42,989 nt of DNA from Candidatus Bathyarchaeota archaeon (lineage in GTDB: Archaea > Thermoproteota > Bathyarchaeia > TCS64). Position numbers and translations under genes: made by a program. Where the stretch lies: the NCBI GenBank assembly GCA_026014515.1, contig JAOZIG010000039.1:1-42989 (forward strand). The letters run 5' to 3'. Positions 33,818 through 41,507 of the stretch are shown piece after piece. Position 1 is the first letter of the stretch; each line of letters opens with the position of its first letter. The notes under the pieces were generated by a model. That model made no database searches. It saw only the letters and a program-made list of their open reading frames with translations, and was not told the origin of the DNA.

Positions 33818-33852
33818 GGTTATAAACACTTTTTCAAGATTATTACCTAATT
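33818..33852 (-). repeat. 35-bp promoter-like direct repeat, copy 2
   Basis: Minus-strand reading: AATTAGGTAATAATC, then TTGAAAAAGT and GTTTATAACC. The GTTTATAA part sits at the promoter position for the 42-residue ORF. It is 32/35 identical to copy 1 and in the same orientation. Confidence 0.75.
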
Positions 33853-33942
33853 TGATCCAAATCAATACCTAGTCTTACAGTATCCAAAAGGAGTAGGTTT
33901 TAAACGCTCATCTACAAGAATATCCGTAAGCTGGTCTATCGC

Positions 33943-34263
33943 ATGGCTCAACGGAACCGTTACACCAAACACGTCATACAGTGGCTCATAGCCGGGTCAC
34001 GTGGCGGTGTAAACAGGGGCAAGATACTTGAGACCCTCCGTCAGGAACCCATGAACGCGAACCAGCTTGGTGAGGCCATTGGCGTCGATTACCGTACCAT
34101 TAGACATCATCTGGAGATCCTTGAGAAGAACGGGATGATCACCAGTATGGGTCCTAGGTATGGTACCATGTACTTCATATCCGCTAACCTTGAGGATGCT
34201 TGGGCGGATTTTGAAGAGATTTGGAACAGAATTGGAACAAACAATAATAGTGATGGTGATTAG
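33943..34263 (+). CDS. ArsR-like winged-helix transcriptional regulator
   Basis: A 106-residue protein. The winged helix is VNRGKILETLRQEPMNANQLGEAIGVDYRTIRHHLEILEKNGMITSMGPRYGTMYFIS, the ArsR/MarR-like layout with recognition helix YRTIRHHLEILEK. It overlaps the following membrane protein gene by 11 nt. HTH/membrane-protein pairs of this type are common in archaea and the membrane partner may be its sensor (inference). It is divergent from the region with the repeats and could act on them. Confidence 0.9.
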   Translation: MAQRNRYTKHVIQWLIAGSRGGVNRGKILETLRQEPMNANQLGEAIGVDYRTIRHHLEILEKNGMITSMGPRYGTMYFISANLEDAWADFEEIWNRIGTNNNSDGD

Positions 34264-34756
34264 CAAGGTGCAGATGAACAGGAAACAACAGATAGCTCTC
34301 CTCATAATCGGGGCTTACTTCGTGGTCAGCGTAGCTGCGAACCTAGACCAGATAATGATTAGTGAGGATGAGATTCTCTTCCAGTTGCTTAACGATGAGC
34401 GTATACTGATTGACCCTGATCTAGGGAGTCTTGATGAGGAGAACCTAAGCCTCCTGAGCCGCCAGATCACAAGCTATGTGCAGGGCAAGATACTGATCTC
34501 AGCCGTCAACACCATACTGTTGGTTTACCTGTTCGCCAACTACCTAGACATGTATCGTACCACCAAGAGCAGCTTCACCCTAGGACTCGTATTCCTCAGC
34601 GCAGCTCTCCTCAGCTATAGCCTATTCACAAACCCCATGCTATTGAGCATCACCAGTGGCAACGGAGGACTCCAGATAGTCCAGTACTTCAACTTCCTAC
34701 CCGACCTCTTGACCACCATGGCGTCAACGATACTCATCTACCTGAGCCGACAATAG
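34253..34756 (+). CDS. Hypothetical membrane protein coupled to the winged-helix regulator
   Basis: About 167 residues. It has an N-terminal helix (QQIALLIIGAYFVVSVAANL), an extracellular-type loop of about 50 residues, and three further helices (ILISAVNTILLVYLFANYL; FTLGLVFLSAALLSYSLF; LLTTMASTILIYL). I do not recognise a family. The ATG at 34253 overlaps the regulator stop; an ATG at 34274 is possible. Confidence 0.75.
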   Translation: MVISKVQMNRKQQIALLIIGAYFVVSVAANLDQIMISEDEILFQLLNDERILIDPDLGSLDEENLSLLSRQITSYVQGKILISAVNTILLVYLFANYLDMYRTTKSSFTLGLVFLSAALLSYSLFTNPMLLSITSGNGGLQIVQYFNFLPDLLTTMASTILIYLSRQ

Positions 34757-35230
34757 CTATATTTCGGCTATCTCAGCCATCTGTACGTATTTTGGTTCAG
34801 TCAGTATCTCGTTTACTCTGGTTCTTAGACTGATTATCTGGTCCATGGTGAGCCGTTTTAGATGTCCGTCGTATATCTTGTGACCCTTGGGGAACAAGGC
34901 GATGTGGTGTCCCCTGATCTGGTGAGTCTGTTCGTGGGCTCGACCCATGAAGTGAAGATGCATCTTGGCTCCACCGGGTGAATCGACGCCCCAGTTACCG
35001 AGGTCTTCATAGTTCATCCGTTCGATGCCTAGTACATCATACATGGCTTTGCCTACTGCCATGCTTATTCGCATAAAGTCTATGGCTTCCTCAAATGTTA
35101 GGTCTGATCTGTCTGTGACTTGATCTTTTTTGATTAGTATTAGGTGTCCGCCGTCGTCTCTGCAGTTGAGGGGTGAGTCCGGGTTGATCACCTTGTAGTA
35201 TTTATCTTCATATACAGTGTCTTTGTCCAC
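34757..35230 (-). CDS. HIT-superfamily-like protein
   Basis: A 157-residue protein. The segment MNYEDLGNWGVDSPGGAKMHLHFMGRAHEQ resembles the HIT motif H-x-H-x-x-x (His-Leu-His-Phe-Met-Gly), with the third His replaced by Gly. This is a diverged HIT-like nucleotide hydrolase/transferase. The preceding KAMYDVLG helix and the VINPDSPLNCRDDGGHLILIKK strand fit the fold. Reaction unknown. It is convergent with the membrane protein and divergent from the zinc-ribbon gene. Confidence 0.75.
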   Translation of the reverse strand: MDKDTVYEDKYYKVINPDSPLNCRDDGGHLILIKKDQVTDRSDLTFEEAIDFMRISMAVGKAMYDVLGIERMNYEDLGNWGVDSPGGAKMHLHFMGRAHEQTHQIRGHHIALFPKGHKIYDGHLKRLTMDQIISLRTRVNEILTEPKYVQMAEIAEI

Positions 35231-35310
35231 TGTGTTTCACACCTTGACTTCGATGGATTCTGTATAAAACGTCATCGAGTTTATCTATTAGATAACACTG
35301 AAAATATGTA

Positions 35311-35697
35311 ATGGTACAAATATGTCCAAGCTGTAGACGAACAATATCCGAGGAAGCAACAATGTGTCCTCATTGTGGAGCCCAGCTTGAATCCGAGGTA
35401 AAATGTCCCTTCTGTAACATACTCATCGATTCCAAGAACACCATATGCCCCCACTGCGGTGAGCTATTGATCTACGAGTACCCGAAACAGGTTACGGCTA
35501 AACGGAACGCTGTCTTGTTTCCATTGGGGTTATTGTTGTTGTTCTCGATGGCTGGTTACTGGTATCTGAACTGGAAGGGCATAATCAGCACAAATAACAT
35601 ATTCAATATCGGCTTCGTAGCCCTATGGCTACTGGGCTTTGTCCTCTATGGCGCGTATATGGGGAAAGGCGACAAGGATTTCTGGTTTGGCAAGTAG
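35311..35697 (+). CDS. Double zinc-ribbon membrane protein
   Basis: A 128-residue protein. Two zinc ribbons occur in residues 1-50: CPSCRRTISEEATMCPHCGAQ and CPFCNILIDSKNTICPHCGEL. Two hydrophobic segments follow (VLFPLGLLLLFSMAGYWYL and IGFVALWLLGFVLYGAYM). Such proteins are common in archaea and lack a defined role. The C-terminal tail GKGDKDFWFGK is charged. Confidence 0.88.
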   Translation: MVQICPSCRRTISEEATMCPHCGAQLESEVKCPFCNILIDSKNTICPHCGELLIYEYPKQVTAKRNAVLFPLGLLLLFSMAGYWYLNWKGIISTNNIFNIGFVALWLLGFVLYGAYMGKGDKDFWFGK

Positions 35698-35708
35698 CCG
35701 TCCCGGTG

Positions 35709-35718
35709 TTAAATAATA
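35709..35718 (+). promoter_or_regulatory. TATA box of xylB
   Basis: TTAAATAATA lies 17-26 nt before the GTG at 35735 and 26-35 nt before the ATG at 35744, so it slightly favours the ATG. Confidence 0.45.
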
Positions 35719-35734
35719 CCAAAGTGATATTCTT

Positions 35735-37234
35735 GTGAGGAAAATGCAGGATTACTACATTGGCGTGGACAGCGGAACCCAGAGCACCAAAGCCATCATC
35801 ATGAACACAGCGGGCGAAGTATTAGGCAAAGCCTCAAGAAGCTATGGATTGATCGAGGGACTACCCGTTGGACATATGGAGCAGCATCCTGAGATATGGG
35901 TTCGTGAGACCCTTGCAGCCATCAGAGAAGCCCTAGACATAAGCAAGATAGACAGAAACAACGTGAGGGGTATCGGTGTAAGCGGTCAACAGCATGGTTT
36001 TGTACCCCTTGATGAGTCTGGACGTGTCATCCGTCCAGCTAAGCTCTGGAACGATACCAGCACAGCCGAGGAATGCCGCATCATCATGGATAATCTCGGA
36101 GGACTGGAAGAGACGGTTAAGCTTGTGGGTAACCCCATGCTTCCCGGTTACACTGCGCCTAAGATACTTTGGCTGAAACGTCATGAACCGGAAAACTATG
36201 CCAAGCTGGCGTATGTGTTGCTTCCTCATAATTACATCAACTATATGCTCACTGATGTCGCGGCGATGGAGTATGGAGATGCCTCAGGCACTATCTTGAT
36301 GGATGTAAAGACGCGGCAATGGTGCAAACCCGTCATCGATGTAATAGACCCTGAGCTTGAAGAGAAATTACCTATGCTATACTCGTCGGACTCTCCTGTT
36401 GGTTACTTGAATCCGAAGGCAGCCCACAGCCTAGACCTATCCAGTGATGTATTGGTGTCTGCTGGTGGCGGTGATAATATGATGGGTGCTATAGGCACTG
36501 GTAATACTTCTCCGGGGAAGGTGACTGTGAGTCTCGGTACCAGTGGCACCGTTTATGCCTACTCTAAAAAGCCTGTTGTTGACCCGGTTGGTGAGGTTGC
36601 TGCTTTCTGTGACTCGACAAACGCTTGGCTCCCCATGGTTTGCACAATGAATGTCACTGTAGCCACTGAACAGGTACGCGGATTATTCAAACAAGACTAC
36701 GCATCACTTGAGAAACACCTATCAGACAGTCCAGTTGGCTCAGATGGAGTATTCTTCTTGCCTTATCTTACAGGTGAACGCACACCAAGCATGCCTGACT
36801 CCAATGGGGTGCTCTATGGACTGAACCCCGGAAACTATACTGAGTCGAATATCACTCGCGCCACCGTTGAAGGCGTAACCCTTGGACTCAATTATGGATT
36901 AAACAGGATGAAGGAACTCGGCATAAATCCCTCTGAGATTAGATTAACTGGTGGAGCAAGCCGTAACCGTGTCTGGGCACAGATATGCGCGGACATATTT
37001 GACACTGAGGTCGTGGGCTTTAAGGAGTCTGAGGGTGCCGCGCTTGGTGCAGCCATACAGGCTTACTGGTGTGATGGGCTTCAGAATGGCTCCGGTGAGG
37101 CGATCTCAGATATCACCGATAGACTGGTTACGGTTGATGAATCAAGTAGGCTCTCACCGGTGAAGGATAACGCAGTTAAGTACAAGCGTATCCAGAAACG
37201 CCATGACGCGTTACGAGACCATATATTTCAATAA
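35735..37234 (+). CDS. xylB: Xylulokinase (FGGY carbohydrate kinase)
   Basis: A 499-residue kinase. The N-terminal phosphate motif is YYIGVDSGTQSTKAIIM, the substrate region GIGVSGQQHGFVPLDESG, the second ATP motif GKVTVSLGTSGTVYAYSKKP, and the FGGY C-terminal block IRLTGGASRNRVWAQICADIFDTEV. The GQQHG sequence is that of xylulokinases. It phosphorylates D-xylulose to xylulose-5-phosphate. The start is GTG at 35735 or ATG at 35744. It pairs functionally with the xylose isomerase at 39754. Confidence 0.94.
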   Translation: MRKMQDYYIGVDSGTQSTKAIIMNTAGEVLGKASRSYGLIEGLPVGHMEQHPEIWVRETLAAIREALDISKIDRNNVRGIGVSGQQHGFVPLDESGRVIRPAKLWNDTSTAEECRIIMDNLGGLEETVKLVGNPMLPGYTAPKILWLKRHEPENYAKLAYVLLPHNYINYMLTDVAAMEYGDASGTILMDVKTRQWCKPVIDVIDPELEEKLPMLYSSDSPVGYLNPKAAHSLDLSSDVLVSAGGGDNMMGAIGTGNTSPGKVTVSLGTSGTVYAYSKKPVVDPVGEVAAFCDSTNAWLPMVCTMNVTVATEQVRGLFKQDYASLEKHLSDSPVGSDGVFFLPYLTGERTPSMPDSNGVLYGLNPGNYTESNITRATVEGVTLGLNYGLNRMKELGINPSEIRLTGGASRNRVWAQICADIFDTEVVGFKESEGAALGAAIQAYWCDGLQNGSGEAISDITDRLVTVDESSRLSPVKDNAVKYKRIQKRHDALRDHIFQ

Positions 37235-37247
37235 TAATATATTCTTA

Positions 37248-37468
37248 TTATATTAAATCCAAAAATTGTTCTCTTGATAGATTAGCCTGTCGTAGAATCG
37301 ACTTTAGTGTACCTTTTGCTATTTCTCTATGATCAGGGATAATCACTATTAGCGTCCTGCCATTCTTTTTCTTTAACCTAATATGACTACCTCTTTTGCC
37401 AACATCGATAAACCCATTTTACTAAGAGCCTTAATTACGTCACGACCAGAGACTACTGGTAGAGTCTG
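37248..37468 (-). pseudogene. Decayed hicA toxin gene
   Basis: Immediately after hicB on the minus strand. The reading begins LPVVSGRDVIKALSKMG, then needs a one-base frame change near 37409-37413 to continue as IDVGKRGSHIRLKKKNG, RTLIVIIPDHREIAKGTLKS and ILRQANLSREQFLDLI, with a TAA at 37248-37250. This is a HicA mRNA interferase, including its GSH catalytic His. No start codon is present: the two codons before LPVV are CAG and ACT. Two lesions make a sequencing error less likely. Confidence 0.85.
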
Positions 37469-37678
37469 CTACTTTACCTCTATCAACGTAACCATTGGTT
37501 TGAAATCAGGAGACTCGTAATCAGCATCTTCGTCCTCAAGATAAAGCGTAATAGCTTCTTTCAGGTTTTCAAGTGCTTCTTCAATTGACTTGCCTTGACT
37601 AGCTATATCCAATTCTGGACAATGTGCTACGTAAAGCTCATTTTCTTTGTTTATCACTGAGGAGAACTGATGAGTCAT
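37469..37678 (-). CDS. hicB: HicB-family antitoxin
   Basis: A 69-residue protein. The HicB pattern is complete: FSSVINKENELYVAHCPELDIASQGKSIEEALENLKEAITLYLED. This is the partial RNase H-like fold that binds and silences HicA; a DNA-binding domain is absent, so this is the short form. The TATA-like CCTATATC lies about 25-30 nt upstream. It is intact although its toxin is broken. Confidence 0.93.
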   Translation of the reverse strand: MTHQFSSVINKENELYVAHCPELDIASQGKSIEEALENLKEAITLYLEDEDADYESPDFKPMVTLIEVK

Positions 37679-37775
37679 TGTATTTTGTTCTCGGTTGGTT
37701 AGATATAGGCTTGGTGTTTCATTCTTTTGTTACCTCAATAAGAAATCATATACTTTATCTGGTATCCTATTGGCT

Positions 37776-39110
37776 ATGTCATCTCTTCGCCACAAGAATG
37801 AGGTCTATAATTATATCGATGAACACAGCCAAGACGCTGTAACTTATCTACGGAAACTAATCAAGATCGATACTCATGTCCCACCGGGGCTCAACTACCC
37901 TAAACTCTGCAGGGTCATGGCAGACCGCTTCAACCAATACGGGTGCCTATGCGAGATACATGAAGCCACAGAGCCATACCTTGAGGCATCAGGCGCGGAA
38001 ACAATGGGACTCGATGGACCAAGAAGCAACATTGTAGCCACCTACAAAGGCACAGGCGGTGGACCAAGGCTTCACTTGAGTGCTCACATCGACACCGCGC
38101 CATATGACCCTGAAGGGTGGACCGTAGACCCACTTGAAGGCAAGGTAACCGAGTCCAACCCCTATGGGAAGAGTCCACTGGATGTTGGTGGGGGCTATGT
38201 CTGGGGTAGAGGTGCTTGCGATGACAAGAGTATGCTTGTAGCTATGACTATGGCGTTGGAGACCGTCCATGAGCTGGGGTACAAGCTCAGAGGTGACTTG
38301 ATTCTCACTGGCAACTGTGATGAGGAGATTGGTGGTGTTGCTGGTCTTGGTTATCTCATTAAGGAGGGTTTGGTGAAGGCTGATCTGGGTATCCAGCTTG
38401 ATGGTGATGTTCATAAGATGGGTTTAGCCGCACAGGGAAGGGTCAGGTACAGGGTTAAGACCTATGGTAAATCATATCACGGTCAGATGCCCATTCTAGG
38501 AGTTAACGCCATTGAGAAGATGAGCAACATCAACGTAGCCCTCACAAGGCACTGGAGAGAAGAGCTACTCCACAGACACAAGGCGTTGCATGGTATCGTG
38601 TTACCCGAGGCTATCGTGGAGGCTGGGTATGATAAACTGACTGCGATGCTGAATATTGGTACCATTAAGGGCGGAATACAGGGTGCTACTGTGCCTGATC
38701 TATGTGAGGAGGAGGTTTTACGGTGTATGCTTCCCGGTGAAAATGAGGCTGATGTAACTGCTGAAATCACAGAGGTCATTGAATCAGTGAAGCAAAGCGA
38801 TCCCGCGTTGAAGTACAGTCTTGATATAATCAACAGCCGTGAAGGCTACGTACAAGACCCAAATCATCCGTTTATCCAGAGGAGCCGTGAGATAATCAGT
38901 GATTGTCTCGGTGTGGTTCCCGAGTTTTCTGGTAATCTTGGTAGTACGGATATGAATTATCAGGTGAATGATGGTGGTCAACCCTGTTTCACCATGGGCA
39001 CTGGTTATGCTTATACTCGTTATCATCAGAAGGATGAGTCCGTGAGTATCGATGACTTCTTGATGAACGCCAAGATGCTCGCGTTGATTATACTATATAC
39101 CTTAAGTTAG
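37776..39110 (+). CDS. M20-family metallopeptidase/deacetylase (ArgE/DapE-like)
   Basis: A 444-residue protein. Metal ligands are in HLSAHIDTAPY (His, Asp), GRGACDDKSML (bridging Asp), GNCDEEIGGVAG (catalytic Glu and Glu), and LGIQLDGDVHK (Asp). The dimerisation (lid) domain lies in the middle. The ATG at 37776 follows a TATA-like CATATACTTTA at about 37747-37757; an upstream open frame to 37695 has no homology. Substrate unknown. Confidence 0.93.
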   Translation: MSSLRHKNEVYNYIDEHSQDAVTYLRKLIKIDTHVPPGLNYPKLCRVMADRFNQYGCLCEIHEATEPYLEASGAETMGLDGPRSNIVATYKGTGGGPRLHLSAHIDTAPYDPEGWTVDPLEGKVTESNPYGKSPLDVGGGYVWGRGACDDKSMLVAMTMALETVHELGYKLRGDLILTGNCDEEIGGVAGLGYLIKEGLVKADLGIQLDGDVHKMGLAAQGRVRYRVKTYGKSYHGQMPILGVNAIEKMSNINVALTRHWREELLHRHKALHGIVLPEAIVEAGYDKLTAMLNIGTIKGGIQGATVPDLCEEEVLRCMLPGENEADVTAEITEVIESVKQSDPALKYSLDIINSREGYVQDPNHPFIQRSREIISDCLGVVPEFSGNLGSTDMNYQVNDGGQPCFTMGTGYAYTRYHQKDESVSIDDFLMNAKMLALIILYTLS

Positions 39111-39111
39111 A

Positions 39112-39660
39112 TTAATCTTTTTTAAAAAACAGTTTAATGTAATTGAATATATTTAACTTAATCAAACAGTCTTTTATGTTGATTATTTGTTTTTTCCATA
39201 TTAAAACAATTAAAACAATGCCTGCTACAAAGAGAATATATGATAATATGCCAAATAAGGGATTGAAAAAAGCATTGATTTGCTCCTCCTTATTAATATT
39301 AAATTTAATTATGATTAAAACATTAAATAAATAACTAAGATATGATATTAAATATGTTCCTATGACGAATAAACTCCTAGCTATATTCAATATTATTACA
39401 GATTTGTTATAGTAATATAGAATGTATAAGATGAAAGAAATAAAAAACAACAACCAAGAATAATATATTGTGCGAGACATGAAAGGCAATGTTTTTTCGT
39501 ATTTTAGTTGAATCAATAAAGGTATTCTAACAAGTGTATAATTATAAAGAGGGTATTCTTTTATATCCAGTGATAATAATTGAGTACTAATAACAAAAAT
39601 TAATCCCATTAAAATTGTTACAATATTTAACTCATCTTTTACTTTAAAATCATCGCTCAT
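39112..39660 (-). CDS. Very AT-rich four-to-five-helix membrane protein of unknown function
   Basis: A 182-residue protein rich in Ile, Leu, Asn, Lys and Tyr, with about five hydrophobic segments and an FFKKD end. The base composition is far lower in GC than every neighbour, which points to recent gain from another genome. I do not recognise a family. It lies between the M20 peptidase and the xylose isomerase and is convergent with the peptidase. Confidence 0.75.
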   Translation of the reverse strand: MSDDFKVKDELNIVTILMGLIFVISTQLLSLDIKEYPLYNYTLVRIPLLIQLKYEKTLPFMSRTIYYSWLLFFISFILYILYYYNKSVIILNIARSLFVIGTYLISYLSYLFNVLIIIKFNINKEEQINAFFNPLFGILSYILFVAGIVLIVLIWKKQIINIKDCLIKLNIFNYIKLFFKKD

Positions 39661-39753
39661 TTAAACACAAAAAAATGTTATTCTCTATTTATTAGAATCT
39701 TTAGATTGAAATTAGTCGTTTATTTCATAAACCCAAGCAACTCCTATTCTCTT

Positions 39754-40896
39754 ATGAAGGATTTACGCCCACAGAAAATACATAGAACCCCAGAGCAGCT
39801 ACTGAAGCATCTTAAGGGTACTACTCTTGAGCCCAAGTATAGTGCGGGGGTCTGGTATTTCTACCCGGGAGCAAGCAGGTTCCACGAAACCTACATAGAC
39901 AAAGGTACCATCGAGGAGACGCTGCGCAAGGTTGCTTGGATGCATGATGAGGGTTATGTTGATTCTAGTTTCGGTGTGGAGGCTCACTACCCCAACGAGG
40001 TGAACTGGGAGAACCTCCACCTATACAAGGAACTGGAAAAAGAGACAGGCATCAAGCTACTCACAGCCATACCCTTCCTCTTCTACGAACGCAGATACCA
40101 ACACGGAAGCCTCAGCAACCCAGACCCTGAGATCCGAAAACACGCCATAGACCGCACAACAGAAGCATTGAAGCTCAACAAGGAGCTAGGCACAGAGTTC
40201 GCAGTAGTCTGGCCCGGAATCGACGGCTACGAGAACCCCTTCGGACACGATTTCTATGGTATGTGGGACCGTTTCGAGGCTGGACTAGCAGAAGCCATGG
40301 ATACGGTACCCGGTGTACGAGTAGCCATGGAGCCCAAACCATACGAGCCACGAGGCAACAACGTATGGAGAAACACGGCAAACGGGTTATTGATGTGCCG
40401 CGATGTAGAGAAGCGGCTCAAAGCAGAGGAGAACTGCGAGGTACTGGATAAGGGGCAGGTTATGGTCGGGTTGAACCCTGAAGTAGGTCACGTTTTAATG
40501 GGTCACGAGGAGTTAGCAGGAAGCTTTGCCTCCGTACTTAGGGAGGGGAGGCTCATGCATAGTCACTGGAACAGTCAGCCCCTAGGTAACTATGATCAGG
40601 ACTTGAACATCGGTGTTCTCGGGTATGACCAGATGCTAGCGACGCTGCTTGTCTTCAAGATGCACAGCTTCAAGGGCTACTATGGTATTGACATTAACCC
40701 TGAACGGATGCCCGTAGAACGAGCCTTGGTACTCAGCATGAACAGTCTCGACGCTGCGTCGGATATCATCAATGCCTTGGATTATGATACCTTGGTGGCT
40801 GCGATGTTTGATCCCGCTGGTTACCCGGGTACGATTGAGGATGTCATGACACGTGCACTGGCTCCTGACAAGTCCAAGTTACGTGAGCTTCCCTAA
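39754..40896 (+). CDS. xylA: Xylose isomerase homologue (XylA-like TIM barrel)
   Basis: About 380 residues. The core matches class I xylose isomerase: AMEPKPYEPRGN, NPEVGH, and YDQDLNIG, then GIDINPER. The metal ligands of the Streptomyces enzyme map to Glu193, Glu243, His246, Asp281, Asp283 and Asp313 with the same spacing (E217 to D245 = 28; D257 to D287 = 30), but the Asp245 position is His271 in MHSHWNSQ. It should interconvert an aldose and ketose (D-xylose to D-xylulose, or another pair). The ATG at 39754 is chosen; TTG at 39706 is possible. Confidence 0.88.
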   Translation: MKDLRPQKIHRTPEQLLKHLKGTTLEPKYSAGVWYFYPGASRFHETYIDKGTIEETLRKVAWMHDEGYVDSSFGVEAHYPNEVNWENLHLYKELEKETGIKLLTAIPFLFYERRYQHGSLSNPDPEIRKHAIDRTTEALKLNKELGTEFAVVWPGIDGYENPFGHDFYGMWDRFEAGLAEAMDTVPGVRVAMEPKPYEPRGNNVWRNTANGLLMCRDVEKRLKAEENCEVLDKGQVMVGLNPEVGHVLMGHEELAGSFASVLREGRLMHSHWNSQPLGNYDQDLNIGVLGYDQMLATLLVFKMHSFKGYYGIDINPERMPVERALVLSMNSLDAASDIINALDYDTLVAAMFDPAGYPGTIEDVMTRALAPDKSKLRELP

Positions 40897-40927
40897 CCTT
40901 TATTCCATCTATCTATTTCTCTTGTTT

Positions 40928-41452
40928 ATGCAGCGCGTGGTTGTTGTCGGTACCTCTTGTTCAGGTAAGACCACTGTGGGTGCATGTATATCTGAGCGGC
41001 TTGGTTTGCCTCATGTTGAGCTTGATAGTATTCACTGGGCTCCCAACTGGACCGAGATACCAAACGAGGAGTTCAGAGAAAAGGTAGCTAAGGTCACTGA
41101 GAGAGATAGTTGGGTGGTGGATGGTAACTATCGTGTTATACGGGATATTCTCTGGGGTCGTGCGGATACGATTGTCTGGCTTGATTTACCCTTCAGGATT
41201 GTATTCTGGCGTAGCATCAAGCGTACAGTTACCCGGATTATCACTGGAAAAGAGCTTTGGAACGGCAATGTGGAACACTGGGATGCCCTACTTGGACCAG
41301 AAGGGATGCCTAAATGGGTCATCAAAACATACTGGAAACGGAAGAAAGAGTTCCCAGAGTTGTTCGCTAGTCCCGAGTATAGTCATCTTGAGGTGGTTCA
41401 TCTTAGAACACAGGCTGAGATTGATACTTGGCTAGGTAATCTTGGCGTCTGA
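40928..41452 (+). CDS. P-loop small-molecule kinase-like protein (topology-modulator/adenylate-kinase type)
   Basis: A 174-residue protein. Walker A is VVVVGTSCSGKTTVGACIS; it is followed by LDSIHWAPNWTEIP and WVVDGNYRVIRDILWGRADTIVWLDLP, typical of the AAA/FlaR or DNA topology modulation-like kinases. The ATG at 40928 is correct; the longer open frame starts inside xylA. Substrate unknown. Confidence 0.9.
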   Translation: MQRVVVVGTSCSGKTTVGACISERLGLPHVELDSIHWAPNWTEIPNEEFREKVAKVTERDSWVVDGNYRVIRDILWGRADTIVWLDLPFRIVFWRSIKRTVTRIITGKELWNGNVEHWDALLGPEGMPKWVIKTYWKRKKEFPELFASPEYSHLEVVHLRTQAEIDTWLGNLGV

Positions 41453-41462
41453 TTCATTATTC

Positions 41463-41472
41463 CTTATATAAT
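41463..41472 (+). promoter_or_regulatory. TATA box of the ABCE1 gene
   Basis: CTTATATAAT lies 36-45 nt before the ATG at 41508; a GGTG ribosome-binding-like motif at 41497-41500 gives a short leader. Confidence 0.5.
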
Positions 41473-41507
41473 CCCCCGCTGGATATTCAGCGAATAGGTG
41501 CCAAACG

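Noticed and set aside
34160..34252. Extended start of the membrane protein inside the winged-helix gene
   Set aside because: It overlaps about 100 nt of the regulator out of frame; the ATG at 34253 gives a normal coupled overlap.
37695..37775. N-terminal extension of the M20 peptidase
   Set aside because: The TATA-like element at about 37747-37757 lies inside this stretch and places the transcript start at the ATG at 37776.
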